From: Suicoccus acidiformans
GTDB lineage: Bacteria; Bacillota; Bacilli; Lactobacillales; Aerococcaceae
DNA length: 64,000 nucleotides
Assembly: GCF_003546865.1 (NCBI RefSeq)
Contig: NZ_CP023434.1
Span: forward strand, 310,001-374,000
Direction of reading: 5' to 3'
This document shows, in pieces, positions 1 through 9,608 of this stretch. The position numbers and the translations under genes were made by a program. The first letter of the stretch is position 1. Each line of letters opens with the position of its first letter. Below the pieces are notes generated by a model, which was not told the DNA's origin, did not search any database, and saw only the letters and a list, made by a program, of their open reading frames with translations.

Positions 1-45
1 GATGAAGCGGCGTTCCTTGAACGCTTAAATGGAGGAGAGCATTGA
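1..45 (+). CDS. ligA: C-terminal tail of NAD-dependent DNA ligase (partial)
   Basis: An open frame enters from the left edge and ends at TGA 43-45, giving a 14-residue tail (DEAAFLERLNGGEH). An acidic residue followed by a Phe and Leu helix fits the end of the BRCT domain of LigA. The position directly before camS matches the common Firmicutes order pcrA-ligA-camS-gatCAB. The stop overlaps the camS ATG (TGATG), which implies translational coupling. The identification rests mostly on context because so little sequence is present. Confidence 0.55.
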   Translation, partial: DEAAFLERLNGGEH

Positions 46-1358
46 TGAAAGAGCGGATCTTTAAATTAAGCACCTTGCTTGTAGCCGCGACGGTATTTCT
101 CACTGGCTGTTTAAATAGCGGTACGGGTGATGAAGAAGCCGAAAGTTTAGGGCCGAATGAAGCGACGGTGCAGACAACGTCTAGTCAGTTGTCGAATGAT
201 TATTACCGGGCGGTGATTGTAGATGGTCAGTATCAATTAGGCGCTTCGGCCAATGCTGATGCAAGTACCAGCTCAGCAGGTAATGTGGAAGCTTTTGAGG
301 AAGGGCTCTTACGTATTAGTAAGGAAGTCTTCCCGACAGATCAATATTATATGCAAGAAGGGCAAATTATTGATGAAGAGACGATGACGAGCTGGCTGTC
401 TCGGGAATCACCGACAAATCCGGAAGGATTGAACCCGGCAGCTCCTGATGAAGAAGAGATTCGCCAGCGTGCCAGTGAATCGGTCGCCCCTTCAGATGCA
501 CCAGAAGATCCAGAAAATCCGGAAAATATTGACAATCCCGAGCAAGAGGGCCTTGAATCTTCTGAAAGTAGTGTCAGTGACCCGGCAGAAAGTACCCAAG
601 ACGAGCCAGGTGAGGGGGAAGCCCTTATGGCACCACCGGGTAATGTGAGCAATACACCGATTTATATTTCACAAATTATGGAAAAAGATATTATGACAGA
701 GACAGATGATGGCTTTGCTATAAGCGGTATTGTTATCGGTCTGGCCATGAATAGTGTCTATGAATATACGGATGCCAATGGGGTTGTACACCAACAGGAA
801 ATTTCGGTAGGGGAAATGCGTGAACGCGGTAAGCAATATGCCAATATTATTGTCGGCCGCCTGCGTAACACTGAGGAGCTGCGTTCAGTGCCGATTGTCG
901 TAGGACTGTATAGCACAGCGCCTAATAATGCGGTTGTAGGGGGTACTTATATGGTTGATGGGATTTCCCGTGAGGGAAATGCTGTGACGGATTGGACCGA
1001 GCGCAATGAATACCGCGTTGCCCTACCACTAGTCTCTTCGGACCAACAAACCGATCAGTTTTTATATTTTGACAATTTCCAACAGGAAGTAGCTGGCTTC
1101 TTCCCGAATCTGAATGGTATTAGCGGGGAAGCACTTTATGCAGATGATCAGTTAGTGTCCTTGGAGATTGAAGTAGTAACCCAGTTCTATCAGAAATCAG
1201 AAATTACTGCCCTAGCCCAGCATATTAACGATGTAGCCCAGCGCACCTTGCCAAGTGAAGTGGCTATTGAAATTACCATTCGCTCAGCTAACGGCATTGA
1301 AGCTTATGTTGGTAGACCGGCCGGTGCAACTCAATTTGAAAATCATATCTTCAATTAG
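45..1358 (+). CDS. camS: CamS-family lipoprotein (sex pheromone cAM373-type precursor)
   Basis: A secreted lipoprotein of the CamS family. In enterococci and staphylococci the cleaved lipoprotein signal peptide of such proteins yields a pheromone peptide; the function of the mature domain is unclear. The N-terminus has charged residues, a hydrophobic core and a lipobox ending LTGC near residue 22. A long acidic, Pro/Ser/Glu-rich linker follows (about residues 110-190), and then the conserved CamS domain to the C-terminus. I chose ATG 45, which overlaps the upstream stop, with GGAGGAG at 31-37 as ribosome binding site; a TTG at 42 is in frame and possible. It lies between ligA and gatC, the usual neighbours. 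No separate promoter is evident before gatC. Confidence 0.9.
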   Translation: MKERIFKLSTLLVAATVFLTGCLNSGTGDEEAESLGPNEATVQTTSSQLSNDYYRAVIVDGQYQLGASANADASTSSAGNVEAFEEGLLRISKEVFPTDQYYMQEGQIIDEETMTSWLSRESPTNPEGLNPAAPDEEEIRQRASESVAPSDAPEDPENPENIDNPEQEGLESSESSVSDPAESTQDEPGEGEALMAPPGNVSNTPIYISQIMEKDIMTETDDGFAISGIVIGLAMNSVYEYTDANGVVHQQEISVGEMRERGKQYANIIVGRLRNTEELRSVPIVVGLYSTAPNNAVVGGTYMVDGISREGNAVTDWTERNEYRVALPLVSSDQQTDQFLYFDNFQQEVAGFFPNLNGISGEALYADDQLVSLEIEVVTQFYQKSEITALAQHINDVAQRTLPSEVAIEITIRSANGIEAYVGRPAGATQFENHIFN

Positions 1359-1399
1359 CTATAATGGATTAGAAAATTCAAAGGAAAGAAGGGATCAAT

Positions 1400-1696
1400 G
1401 TGATCAGTCGCGATAAAGTTCAACATATCGCTCACTTGGCCAAGTTGCATTTAACGGATGCAGACTTGGACCATATGGAGAAAGAAATTAACGATACCAT
1501 CGAAATGTTTGAAGCCTTACAAGCTGTGGATACAGAAGGTGTGGAGCCAACGTATTATGGTAACCGTAAACGCAATGTAATGCGCGACGATAAACCAATT
1601 GACAGTGGCAAGAAAGAAGCACTCTTAGCTAATGCCCCTGACGCACAAGATGGTTATATCCGTGTACCAGTGATTTTAGAGAAGGAGGACGCTTAA
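1400..1696 (+). CDS. gatC: Asp-tRNA(Asn)/Glu-tRNA(Gln) amidotransferase subunit C
   Basis: The small subunit of the GatCAB complex, which converts mischarged Glu-tRNA(Gln) and Asp-tRNA(Asn) to the correct amide forms. GatC wraps around GatA and GatB and stabilises them. The 98-residue length is normal, and the start ISRDKVQHIAHLAKL is the typical GatC helix. The start must be GTG 1400, because the overlapping ATG 1398 runs straight into TGA. A purine-rich site AAGGAAAGAAGGG lies just upstream. The stop TAA 1694-1696 overlaps the gatA ATG. Confidence 0.96.
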   Translation: MISRDKVQHIAHLAKLHLTDADLDHMEKEINDTIEMFEALQAVDTEGVEPTYYGNRKRNVMRDDKPIDSGKKEALLANAPDAQDGYIRVPVILEKEDA

Positions 1697-3156
1697 TGAG
1701 TTATCCAACAACAATTAAAGGCATTCAAGCGGGCCTGAAAGCAGGGGACTTTACTGCCGTTGAGTTGCTCGAGGGAATTTATGAACGAATTGCAGCCGTC
1801 GATGGAGATGTGAAAGCCTTTCTTGCTTTGAATAAAGAAGAAGCCTTGGCCGAAGCTAAAGCGGCCGATGAGCGGGGCTACGGGGATGATGCACCGAAAT
1901 TAAACGGGGTGCCAGTGGGGGTTAAAGACAATATTCTAACTAAAGGCTTAACCACTACCGCCTCTTCCAAGATGCTGGAAAACTTCGTGCCAACTTATGA
2001 CGCAACTGTTGTATGCAAATTACGCGAAGCAGGGGCAATTATTGTTGGAAAGTTAAATATGGATGAATTTGCCATGGGTGCTAGTTCAGAAACATCTTAC
2101 TTCCAAACAACGCATAACCCTTGGGACTTAAATCGTGTACCTGGCGGTTCTTCCAGTGGTTCTGGGGCAGCGGTCGGTAGTCGCCAAGTGCCAGCAACTT
2201 TAGGTAGTGATACTGGGGGAAGTATCCGTAACCCAGCAGCTTTTAACGGGGTTGTAGGTATGAAGCCAACCTACGGCGCGGTATCACGTTTAGGAGCCAT
2301 TGCGATGGCCTCTAGTCTAGATCAAATTGGGCCATTGACTATTACGGTCGAAGATAATGCCTTGCTTCTTGAAGTCCTAGCCGGGCATGATCCAATGGAT
2401 TCAACAAGCTTTACTGACGATGTCCTTGACACCAATTATTCTGCTAAATTAGGCCAATCTTTAGCAGGCTTGAAGATTGCTTATCCAGTAGAATACAAAT
2501 CAGATGTCATTGACCCAGAAATTCGGGCAGCTATTGACCAAGCGGCGCAATATTTTGAAGCGCAAGGGGCGATTGTGGAAGAAGTTTCCTTGCCAAATAC
2601 CGAGCATGGGGTGAACGCTTATTACGTCATTATGGCGGCGGAATCATCAGTGAATTTACAGCGTTTTGACGGAATCCGTTATGGTTACCGCTCACCGAAT
2701 GCCAAAGATTTAGATGATATTTATGTTATGAGCCGTTCAGAAGGCTTTGGCGATGAAGTGAAACGTCGGATTATGCTTGGAACTTATAGTTTAAGTTCAG
2801 AGTCTTATGACCTCTATTACAAGAAGGCCGCCCAAGTACGTACCCTAATTCGCGAAGACTTTGAGAAGGTCTTGGCTGATTACGACTTAATTATGGGCCC
2901 TACAACCACGACGGTTGCCTTTGAAATCGGTGAGCGCAGCGAGGATCCGATAGAGATGTATATGGCTGATCTGCTGACGGTTCCAGCTAACCTAGCGGGC
3001 AATCCAGCGATGTCGATTCCAGCGGGCTTAAACTCTGAAGGCATGCCGATTGGTATGCAATTGATTGGTCGCTCATTGGACGAGGCAACTTTATACCAAG
3101 TAGCGGACAATTTCGAAAAAGGTCACGATTTCGTTGACCAAGCACCAAACTTATAA
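1696..3156 (+). CDS. gatA: Asp-tRNA(Asn)/Glu-tRNA(Gln) amidotransferase subunit A (glutaminase)
   Basis: The amidase-signature subunit that hydrolyses glutamine and feeds ammonia to GatB. Its 486 residues are full length. The Ser-cisSer-Lys triad is visible: Lys in PVGVKDNI, the Ser-rich loop [10 protein letters not shown] and the nucleophile Ser in GSDTGGSIR. This glutaminase therefore looks catalytically intact, unlike the purine amidotransferases downstream. It shares one base with the gatC stop and is 11 bases from gatB, so the three are one operon. The ribosome binding site GAAGGAGG lies inside the gatC 3' end. Confidence 0.97.
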   Translation: MSYPTTIKGIQAGLKAGDFTAVELLEGIYERIAAVDGDVKAFLALNKEEALAEAKAADERGYGDDAPKLNGVPVGVKDNILTKGLTTTASSKMLENFVPTYDATVVCKLREAGAIIVGKLNMDEFAMGASSETSYFQTTHNPWDLNRVPGGSSSGSGAAVGSRQVPATLGSDTGGSIRNPAAFNGVVGMKPTYGAVSRLGAIAMASSLDQIGPLTITVEDNALLLEVLAGHDPMDSTSFTDDVLDTNYSAKLGQSLAGLKIAYPVEYKSDVIDPEIRAAIDQAAQYFEAQGAIVEEVSLPNTEHGVNAYYVIMAAESSVNLQRFDGIRYGYRSPNAKDLDDIYVMSRSEGFGDEVKRRIMLGTYSLSSESYDLYYKKAAQVRTLIREDFEKVLADYDLIMGPTTTTVAFEIGERSEDPIEMYMADLLTVPANLAGNPAMSIPAGLNSEGMPIGMQLIGRSLDEATLYQVADNFEKGHDFVDQAPNL

Positions 3157-3167
3157 GGAGGAACGAG

Positions 3168-4598
3168 ATGAATTTTGAAACGGTTATCGGTTTGGAAGTT
3201 CACGTCGAATTAAAGACAGATTCCAAAATATTTAGCACGTCTCCTGCTCATTTCGGTGCAGAGCCTAATGCTAACACGAACGAGAAAGACTGGGCCTACC
3301 CAGGTGTCCTACCTGTAGCGAATAAGAAAGCGATGGAATACGGAATGCTTGCTTCCATGGCTTTAAACTGTGAGATTGCTGAGGTAATGAGCTTTGACCG
3401 CAAGAGTTACTTCTATCCGGACAACCCATCTGCTTATCAAATTACCCAAGACTTTGAACCAGTAGGTCGCAATGGCTATATTGATATTGAAGTGGAAGGT
3501 CAAACGAAACGTATTCGCATCAACCGTGTTCACTTGGAAGAAGACGCGGGTAAGAATACTCACGGTACGGACGGCTATTCATACGTAGACTTGAACCGCC
3601 AGGGAACGCCACTTATTGAGATTGTATCGGAAGCAGATTTACGCTCACCGGCTGAAGCATATGCTTACTTAGAAGCCTTACGTGAGAAGATTCTTTTTGC
3701 TGGGGTGTCGGATGTGCGTATGGAAGAAGGTTCCTTACGTTGTGACGCGAATATTTCCTTGCGCCCTTATGGCCAAGAGGAATTTGGGACTAAGACAGAG
3801 TTGAAGAATTTGAATAGTTTCAACTTTGTTCGCAAAGGACTTGAGCACGAAGAAGCGCGTCAAGCTAACGTCTTACGCGCGGGTGGCGAAATTCAACAAG
3901 AAACACGTCGTTATGACGATGCAAGTGGTGAGACAGTCTTAATGCGTGTCAAAGAAGAGGCGGCCGACTACCGCTACTTCCCAGACCCAGACGTACCACC
4001 AATTGAAATTAGCCAAGAGTGGATTGATGAAGTGCGCCAGCAAATGCCTGAGATGCCAGACGAACGTCGCAAACGTTACACGGATACTTATGAATTGCCT
4101 GAGTATGATGCGAAAGTCCTAACGCAAACGAAGGAAATGTCAGACTTCTTTGATGAAACGGTTGAACATGGGGCTGATCCTAAGCAAGTATCCAACTGGC
4201 TGATGGGTGAAGTGTCTGCTTACTTAAACAAAGAACAAATCGAATTAAGCGACACCGAATTGACACCAGAAAACCTCGGCGATATGATTCAATTGATTGA
4301 CAATGACACTATCTCTTCCAAAATTGCCAAGAAACTCTTCCAAATTCTAGTCAAAGAAGGTGGCAAGGCAGAAGAAGTCGTTGAAGCAAACGGCATGGCC
4401 CAGCTAAGTGACCCAGCCAAATTACAACCAATCATTGACGAAATCGTTGATGCGAATCCGCAATCCGTTGAAGACTACAAGAATGGTAAAGACCGTGCTT
4501 TAGGCTTCTTCGTCGGTCAAGTGATGAAGCAAACACGTGGTCAAGCGAACCCACAAGTTGTAAATGAATTGATTTTGAAGACCTTGGATGCGAAATAA
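3168..4598 (+). CDS. gatB: Asp-tRNA(Asn)/Glu-tRNA(Gln) amidotransferase subunit B
   Basis: The catalytic kinase and transamidase subunit of GatCAB. It phosphorylates the side-chain carboxylate of the mischarged tRNA and uses ammonia delivered by GatA. At 476 residues it is full length. It opens with [15 protein letters not shown] and carries [16 protein letters not shown], both hallmarks of the GatB cradle domain. The C-terminal helical YqeY-like tail ends in a typical way ([12 protein letters not shown]). The ribosome binding site AAGGAGG sits just before the ATG. A hairpin terminator follows 20 bases after the stop, closing the gatCAB unit. Confidence 0.97.
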   Translation: MNFETVIGLEVHVELKTDSKIFSTSPAHFGAEPNANTNEKDWAYPGVLPVANKKAMEYGMLASMALNCEIAEVMSFDRKSYFYPDNPSAYQITQDFEPVGRNGYIDIEVEGQTKRIRINRVHLEEDAGKNTHGTDGYSYVDLNRQGTPLIEIVSEADLRSPAEAYAYLEALREKILFAGVSDVRMEEGSLRCDANISLRPYGQEEFGTKTELKNLNSFNFVRKGLEHEEARQANVLRAGGEIQQETRRYDDASGETVLMRVKEEAADYRYFPDPDVPPIEISQEWIDEVRQQMPEMPDERRKRYTDTYELPEYDAKVLTQTKEMSDFFDETVEHGADPKQVSNWLMGEVSAYLNKEQIELSDTELTPENLGDMIQLIDNDTISSKIAKKLFQILVKEGGKAEEVVEANGMAQLSDPAKLQPIIDEIVDANPQSVEDYKNGKDRALGFFVGQVMKQTRGQANPQVVNELILKTLDAK

Positions 4599-4618
4599 TT
4601 GCATAAGTAAGCTTAAAG

Positions 4619-4649
4619 AGCACGCTACGTAAAGTGGTGTGCTTTTTTC
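4619..4649 (+). terminator. Rho-independent terminator after gatB
   Basis: AGCACGCTAC (4619-4628) pairs with GTGGTGTGCT (4634-4643) across a 5-base loop, with two G-U pairs, and runs into a T tract. Confidence 0.85.
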
Positions 4650-4695
4650 TTATATTGAGACAAAAGTTTGACATATGCAATTTAAATAAGACAAA

Positions 4696-4764
4696 ATTCC
4701 GTGGGAAAGGCGTCCGACGGAATCGAAATCGCGAAAAATTCCGTGAGGCCGGCTTCCCATGGAA
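4696..4764. repeat. 42-base-period palindromic repeat, array 1 (2 units)
   Basis: Two units start at 4696 and 4738, exactly 42 bases apart. Each is a 28-base imperfect palindrome of form ATTCCGTSGG, 7-8 variable bases, then CCSACGGAAT, with a 14-base spacer between units. The second unit is more diverged (ATTCCGTGAG ... CCCATGGAAG). The array lies between the gatB terminator and the purF PurBoxes. The same family recurs at about 23.45, 23.75, 36.2 and 47.4 kb. Confidence 0.85.
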
Positions 4765-4785
4765 GGCGCTGAAGGGTCTCGACAA

Positions 4786-4825
4786 AAATCCGAACATTTA
4801 AATTATTAACTCATTAGATGTTCGG
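4786..4825 (+). promoter_or_regulatory. Pair of inverted PurBoxes (PurR operator) upstream of purF
   Basis: AAATCCGAACATT (4786-4798) matches the Firmicutes PurBox consensus AWWWCCGAACWWT at every position. A second box lies in inverse orientation, with core ATGTTCGG at 4818-4825. Two inverted boxes of this kind form the PurR and PRPP-responsive control site in Bacillus and Lactococcus. PurR represses in B. subtilis and activates in L. lactis, and the sequence alone does not decide which applies here. Confidence 0.8.
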
Positions 4826-4854
4826 TAAATCCTGTTTATGATAGCAGGAATTTG

Positions 4855-4871
4855 TTACACTTATAGTGTAA
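4855..4871 (+). promoter_or_regulatory. Perfect inverted repeat over candidate purF -10
   Basis: TTACACT, 3 bases, AGTGTAA forms a perfect 7-base dyad. It contains TATAGT (4862-4867), the best -10 candidate before purF; I see no good -35 at normal spacing. The dyad could be a second operator or a stem at the transcript 5' end. Confidence 0.4.
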
Positions 4872-4893
4872 TGATGATAAAGGAGGGAGCTTC

Positions 4894-6402
4894 ATGTCAG
4901 CTCAAACGGACGGAACGCAAATGAAGCCGGACCGTCGTAAGACACTACAAAGTGTTAATGAATCAGGAGGACTTTTTGCCATTTGGAATCATCCGAATGC
5001 GCATCAGATAACGTACTTTGGCTTGCATGCCTTGCAGCATCGTGGGCAAACGAGTGTAGGGCTGGTCAGTTATGACGACGGTGAGTTTCATGGCTTGCAC
5101 GGCAACGGCTTGTTGACGCAAGTATTTAATCGACCAGAGAAATTGGAACGCCTGATAGGACGTCATGCGATTGGCCAAGTTAGATCAGCTACGCAGGCAG
5201 ACCGGGAGGACAATACGAATATTCAACCCCTGGTCTTTCATTTCAGTAATCAGACGATGGTGATTACCCATAATGGAAATATTACCAATGGACTTACCTT
5301 GCGTGAGCAGTTGGAGGCAGAAGGAGCGGTCTTATCGTCGAATTCTGCGGCAGAGTTACTAATTCATCTAATGCGACGCAAACCGGCGGAAGACTTTGAA
5401 GCAGCGTTCAAAGCGAGCTTGCGTGAACTACGGGGCGGCTTTAATTTCTGCTTATTGACAGAGTCTGGCTTGTACGGAGCGGTTGACCGCAACAGTTTCC
5501 GTCCATTGGTGCTAGGTCAGATGGCCAATGGAAGCTATCTCTTAGCAAGTGAGACGTGTGCTCTTCATACCATTGGGGCGAAATTTGTGACCGAAATTTT
5601 TGCCGGTCAGTATGTGGTGATTAATGATGAAGGATACCGGATTGGCGTATATGTTGAGGATACGCAAATTACGATTGAGCCGATGGAGTATATTTATTTC
5701 GCCAGACCAGATTCGGATATTGCAGGGGTGAATGTCCATAGTGCCCGTAAGGAGATGGGGCGGCGCTTGGCCTTGGAGCAGCCAGCACCGACAGCTGATT
5801 TAGTTATTGGTGTGCCGAATTCTTCCCTATCCGCTGCGAGTGGTTATGCCGAAGCGTCTGGTTTGCCTTATGAAATTGGTTTGATTAAGCATCAATATGT
5901 GGGCCGGACCTTTATTCAGCCAACTCAGGAATTGCGGGAGCAAGGGGTGCGCAGTAAATTATCCGTTGTGGTGAATTTAGTGCGTGACAAATCAGTTGTA
6001 CTTGTAGATGATTCCATTGTTCGTGGAACAACGATTCGCCGTCTGGCACAATTATTAAAGGAGAGTGGGGCGCGCGAGATTCATTTGCGAATCGCTAGTC
6101 CACCTTTAAGATTCCCGAATTTCTATGGCATCGATGTGTCGCATACGTCAGAAATGATTGCAGCAAATTATACCGTTAAAGAGTTGAACGAATTGTTCGG
6201 CAGTGATAGCCTGGGTTATTTATCTGTACAAGGTTTGATTGATAGCGTAGGCTTGCCAATTGAAAATGAGACGGGGGGCTTGAGTTTAGATGCCTTCACA
6301 GGAGCGTATCCTGCCGATATTGCGGATTGTCGTGAGTCTCTTGAAGCATCCCTTACCCCCCTCCAAGAAAAAATACGAAAAGGAGCCAGTTGCGATGAGT
6401 AA
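4894..6402 (+). CDS. purF: Amidophosphoribosyltransferase with inactivated glutaminase domain
   Basis: First committed step of purine synthesis: PRPP plus a nitrogen donor gives phosphoribosylamine. The N-terminal Ntn-type glutaminase domain (about residues 22-250) aligns well with the family ([19 protein letters not shown]), and the C-terminal phosphoribosyltransferase domain keeps the PRPP loop [13 protein letters not shown]. The catalytic N-terminal Cys, normally exposed by propeptide cleavage in the context NEECGVFGIWGH, is absent: here the sequence is [12 protein letters not shown], with Gly25 in its place. The glutamine-binding Asp (SSDTE in relatives) is Ala152. The four Fe-S cysteines of B. 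subtilis PurF are also missing. Glutamine use therefore seems impossible, while ammonia-dependent activity is plausible. Ribosome binding site AAAGGAGGG. The 3' end overlaps purM by 8 bases. Confidence 0.95.
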   Translation: MSAQTDGTQMKPDRRKTLQSVNESGGLFAIWNHPNAHQITYFGLHALQHRGQTSVGLVSYDDGEFHGLHGNGLLTQVFNRPEKLERLIGRHAIGQVRSATQADREDNTNIQPLVFHFSNQTMVITHNGNITNGLTLREQLEAEGAVLSSNSAAELLIHLMRRKPAEDFEAAFKASLRELRGGFNFCLLTESGLYGAVDRNSFRPLVLGQMANGSYLLASETCALHTIGAKFVTEIFAGQYVVINDEGYRIGVYVEDTQITIEPMEYIYFARPDSDIAGVNVHSARKEMGRRLALEQPAPTADLVIGVPNSSLSAASGYAEASGLPYEIGLIKHQYVGRTFIQPTQELREQGVRSKLSVVVNLVRDKSVVLVDDSIVRGTTIRRLAQLLKESGAREIHLRIASPPLRFPNFYGIDVSHTSEMIAANYTVKELNELFGSDSLGYLSVQGLIDSVGLPIENETGGLSLDAFTGAYPADIADCRESLEASLTPLQEKIRKGASCDE

Positions 6403-7423
6403 TGCTTATGAAGCGTCAGGCGTAAACATTCAAAAAGGCTATGAAGCCGTGGAGCGCATGAAGAAACATGTGGCTAAAACCCAAAGATCTGAGGTATTGA
6501 ATCAGTTAGGAAGTTTTGGTGCTTTATTCAGTCTTTCCGGAGAGTACGAAGAGCCTGTGTTGGTAAGTGGAACAGATGGGGTTGGGACGAAATTAATCAT
6601 CGCTCAACAAACCGGTCAATTAGATACGATTGGTATTGATGCGGTGGCAATGTGTGCGAATGATATCTTAGCCCAAGGGGCTGAGCCTTTATTCTTCTTA
6701 GATTACTTAGCTGTTGGTCAGAATGATCCAGAGAAGATTGAAGCGATTGTTGCGGGTGTCGCTGAAGGGTGTGTTCAAGCAGGGGCAGCCTTAATTGGCG
6801 GCGAAACGGCAGAAATGCCTGATATGTACGCAGCAGATGAATTTGATATAGCAGGCTTTTGCGTGGGAATTGTCGAAAAAGCGCAAATACTGGATGGTAG
6901 CCAAGTCGAAGATGGCGATGTGTTAATTGGCTTACCAAGTACGGGTGTGCATTCGAATGGCTTCTCTCTAGTGCGCAAGTTGTTCTTCAAAGACCATGAC
7001 TGGTCACTAGAAGACACCTTGGCTGACGGGCAAACCTTAGCGCAACATTTGTTAGCCCCGACCAAAATTTATGTTAAAGATGTCCTGCCTTTAGTACAAG
7101 CTCAACAAGTACACGGAATTGCTCATATTACGGGCGGTGGCTTCTATGAGAACGTCCCTCGGATGTTTAACGCAGACTTAACAGCAGTGATTGATGCGAC
7201 AGCGTGGGAGCGTCCGGTTATTTTCGACCAGTTGAAAGAATTGGGCAATTTAAGTGATGAAGAGATGTTCAATGTCTTCAATATGGGTATTGGAATGGTC
7301 TTAGCGGTTGCACCCGCTGAGGTTGAGGCGATTTTAGCCGCTTGCCCTGGCAGTGTCCAAATTGGACAGATGGAAGCAGGCGACGCACCTAGCGTCCGCT
7401 TAGAATATTTGGAGGGAGCATAA
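6395..7423 (+). CDS. purM: Phosphoribosylformylglycinamidine cyclo-ligase (AIR synthetase)
   Basis: Closes the imidazole ring by converting FGAM to AIR with ATP; cytosolic. The chosen start ATG 6395 gives 342 residues ([22 protein letters not shown]), the normal length and N-terminus. A longer frame reaches back into purF but has no support. The signatures GTDGVGTKL and [11 protein letters not shown] are present. The ribosome binding site AAAGGAG at 6379-6385 lies within the purF end, and the genes overlap by 8 bases, so they are probably translationally coupled. Confidence 0.96.
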   Translation: MSNAYEASGVNIQKGYEAVERMKKHVAKTQRSEVLNQLGSFGALFSLSGEYEEPVLVSGTDGVGTKLIIAQQTGQLDTIGIDAVAMCANDILAQGAEPLFFLDYLAVGQNDPEKIEAIVAGVAEGCVQAGAALIGGETAEMPDMYAADEFDIAGFCVGIVEKAQILDGSQVEDGDVLIGLPSTGVHSNGFSLVRKLFFKDHDWSLEDTLADGQTLAQHLLAPTKIYVKDVLPLVQAQQVHGIAHITGGGFYENVPRMFNADLTAVIDATAWERPVIFDQLKELGNLSDEEMFNVFNMGIGMVLAVAPAEVEAILAACPGSVQIGQMEAGDAPSVRLEYLEGA

Positions 7424-7425
7424 TC

Positions 7426-8001
7426 ATGCGGTTAGCGCTGTTTGCTTCCGGAAGTGGAAGCAATGTGCAAGCAATCATCGATGCAGTCCAAGCCGGTAAG
7501 CTTAATGTAGAATTGGTTGCCTTATTCTGTGACCAAGCGGGTGCCCGAGTCATTGAACGGGCTGAGCAGGCAGGTATTGATACCCTTGTCTTGGCACCGC
7601 AAGACTGTCCAAGTCGACAAGCTTGGGAGGAAGCGATTGTTGCTTTTCTCAAAGAACGAAAGGTCGAACTGATTGTGCTGGCAGGTTTTATGCGAATCTT
7701 AGGTGAACCTTTGTTAGAAGCCTATCCCGAAGCGATTGTAAATATCCATCCGTCATTATTACCAGCCTTTCCTGGCCGTCAAGGTATTCAAGATGCCTAT
7801 GAAGCAGGAGTCGCTGAGACGGGTGTGACAATTCACTGGGTCGATGCGGGGATTGATACAGGCGAGATTATTGTTCAGGAGAAGGTTAGGATTGAAGCGG
7901 ACTGGTCACTTGACGATTTAGCTCAAGCAATTCATCAAGTGGAACACCGCCTTTACCCAGCGACACTCCAAGAAATTATCGAAGAAAGAAGAGAGGATTA
8001 A
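7426..8001 (+). CDS. purN: Phosphoribosylglycinamide formyltransferase
   Basis: Transfers a formyl group from 10-formyl-THF to GAR. Its 191 residues are normal. It shows the N-terminal ASGSGSNVQAI phosphate-binding loop, the catalytic segment NIHPSLLPAFPG (Asn and His) and the Asp in HWVDAGIDTGEII. It begins 2 bases after the purM stop, with GGAGGGAGCATAATC as ribosome binding region. All catalytic residues I can check are present. Confidence 0.96.
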   Translation: MRLALFASGSGSNVQAIIDAVQAGKLNVELVALFCDQAGARVIERAEQAGIDTLVLAPQDCPSRQAWEEAIVAFLKERKVELIVLAGFMRILGEPLLEAYPEAIVNIHPSLLPAFPGRQGIQDAYEAGVAETGVTIHWVDAGIDTGEIIVQEKVRIEADWSLDDLAQAIHQVEHRLYPATLQEIIEERRED

Positions 8002-8007
8002 GCTGAC

Positions 8008-9597
8008 ATGAAGAAAACGGCTCTATTAAGTGTGTCTGATAAGACAGGGATTATTGAATTGGCTCAGGTTTTAGTAGATCAAGGGATTGCTTTGTTATCC
8101 ACTGGTGGAACCTATGAAGCAATTAAAGCCGCTGGAATACCTGTGGAGACGGTGGACGCTTATACAGGTTTCCCGGAGATGATGGATGGTCGGGTAAAGA
8201 CCTTGCATCCGAAAGTTCATGGTGGCATCCTTGCCTTGCGGGATAATTCAGAACATCAAGCAGCTGTCCAAGCCCATGATATTCGCTGGATTGATTATGT
8301 TATCGTTAACTTGTATCCCTTTAAAGAAACGATTAGCCAGAAGGACGTAAGTTTAGAAACCGCTATTGAGAATATCGATATTGGTGGGCCAACTTTGTTA
8401 AGAAGTGCTGCGAAGAATTACCGCTTTGTAACTGTCGTTACCGATCCACGCGACTATGGGCGTTTGGAGGCAGAACTTAAAGCTGAAGGCGAGACCAGTC
8501 CAGAATTCCGAGCTTATTTAGCGAAGAAAGTCTTTGAGTTGACCTCACACTATGACACATTAATTGCCGATTACTTAAGCCAAGCAGCAGTTCAAGCCAA
8601 TGAAGCTGACCAAGCTTGGGAACATATCACTTTAACCTATGATCAGAAAGAAACCTTGCGCTACGGTGAGAATAGTCACCAAGCCGCAAGTTTCTACAAG
8701 GCAGTGAATCTACCAGCCTTCTCAATTGCAGCTGCCGAGCAGCATCATGGCAAGCAACTATCTTATAACAATTTAAAAGATGCTAATGCTGCCTTACAAA
8801 TTGCCGGAGAATTTGATGAGCCAGTTGCGGTAGCGGTGAAGCATATGAACCCATGCGGGGTTGGTCTGGGTGAGACAATTGAAGAAGCCTTTGATCGTTG
8901 CTATCAAGCTGATTCGATTTCGATTTTTGGTGGGATCGTCGTTGTAAACCGTCCAGTGACAGCAGCTTTAGCAGAGACTTTAGCAGGGATTTTCTTAGAG
9001 ATTATTATCGCCCCAAGTTTTGAAGAGGCGGCGATGGAACGTTTGACCAAGAAGAAGAACTTGCGCTTATTAACCGTTGACTTTAATAAGCGTCAGGAAC
9101 AACCGAAAGAAGAATTTGTGTCGATTCCTGGGGGCTTACTTGTTCAAGATACGGATCGCTCAGAGGAATTACCTCAGGAAGCAATTACGGCTCTACCAGA
9201 CGCATGGGAAGTTGCAACGGAGCGTGCCCCGGAAGCCAGTGAAGTGAAGGCAATGAATTTCGCAATGAAAATCGTCAAACACGTGAAAAGTAATGCCATT
9301 GTCGTAGCAAATGAATATATGACCCTTGGTGTGGGAGCGGGCCAAATGAACCGGGTCGGTTCAGCCGAAATCGCTCTAGACCAAGCTGCCGAAAAAGACG
9401 CCAGTTTACGGGAGACCTTCGTTATGGCTAGTGATGCCTTCTTCCCTATGGATGATACCGTCACCTTAGCACATGAGCGGGGGGTTACGGCGGTTATTCA
9501 ACCGGGAGGTTCAATTCGTGACGAGGATAGTGTGAAAGTATGTAATGATAAAGGAATGGCCATGGTTATGACCAACGTGCGCCACTTCCGCCACTAG
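8008..9597 (+). CDS. purH: Bifunctional AICAR transformylase / IMP cyclohydrolase
   Basis: Carries out the last two steps to IMP. The N-terminal MGS-like cyclohydrolase domain (about residues 1-200) has SVSDKTGIIELAQ, LLSTGGTYEAI and GRVKTLHPKVHGGILA. The C-terminal transformylase domain has LRYGENSHQ and the catalytic KHMNPCG. At 529 residues it is slightly longer than usual. It starts 6 bases after purN, with AGAGAGGA upstream, and its end is closely followed by purD. Confidence 0.96.
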   Translation: MKKTALLSVSDKTGIIELAQVLVDQGIALLSTGGTYEAIKAAGIPVETVDAYTGFPEMMDGRVKTLHPKVHGGILALRDNSEHQAAVQAHDIRWIDYVIVNLYPFKETISQKDVSLETAIENIDIGGPTLLRSAAKNYRFVTVVTDPRDYGRLEAELKAEGETSPEFRAYLAKKVFELTSHYDTLIADYLSQAAVQANEADQAWEHITLTYDQKETLRYGENSHQAASFYKAVNLPAFSIAAAEQHHGKQLSYNNLKDANAALQIAGEFDEPVAVAVKHMNPCGVGLGETIEEAFDRCYQADSISIFGGIVVVNRPVTAALAETLAGIFLEIIIAPSFEEAAMERLTKKKNLRLLTVDFNKRQEQPKEEFVSIPGGLLVQDTDRSEELPQEAITALPDAWEVATERAPEASEVKAMNFAMKIVKHVKSNAIVVANEYMTLGVGAGQMNRVGSAEIALDQAAEKDASLRETFVMASDAFFPMDDTVTLAHERGVTAVIQPGGSIRDEDSVKVCNDKGMAMVMTNVRHFRH

Positions 9598-9608
9598 GAG
9601 GGTTACCA

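Noticed and set aside
1696-3156. Loss of glutaminase residues in GatA
   Set aside because: The Lys, cis-Ser and Ser nucleophile motifs are all present, so this glutaminase is intact and serves as a useful contrast to PurF and PurL.
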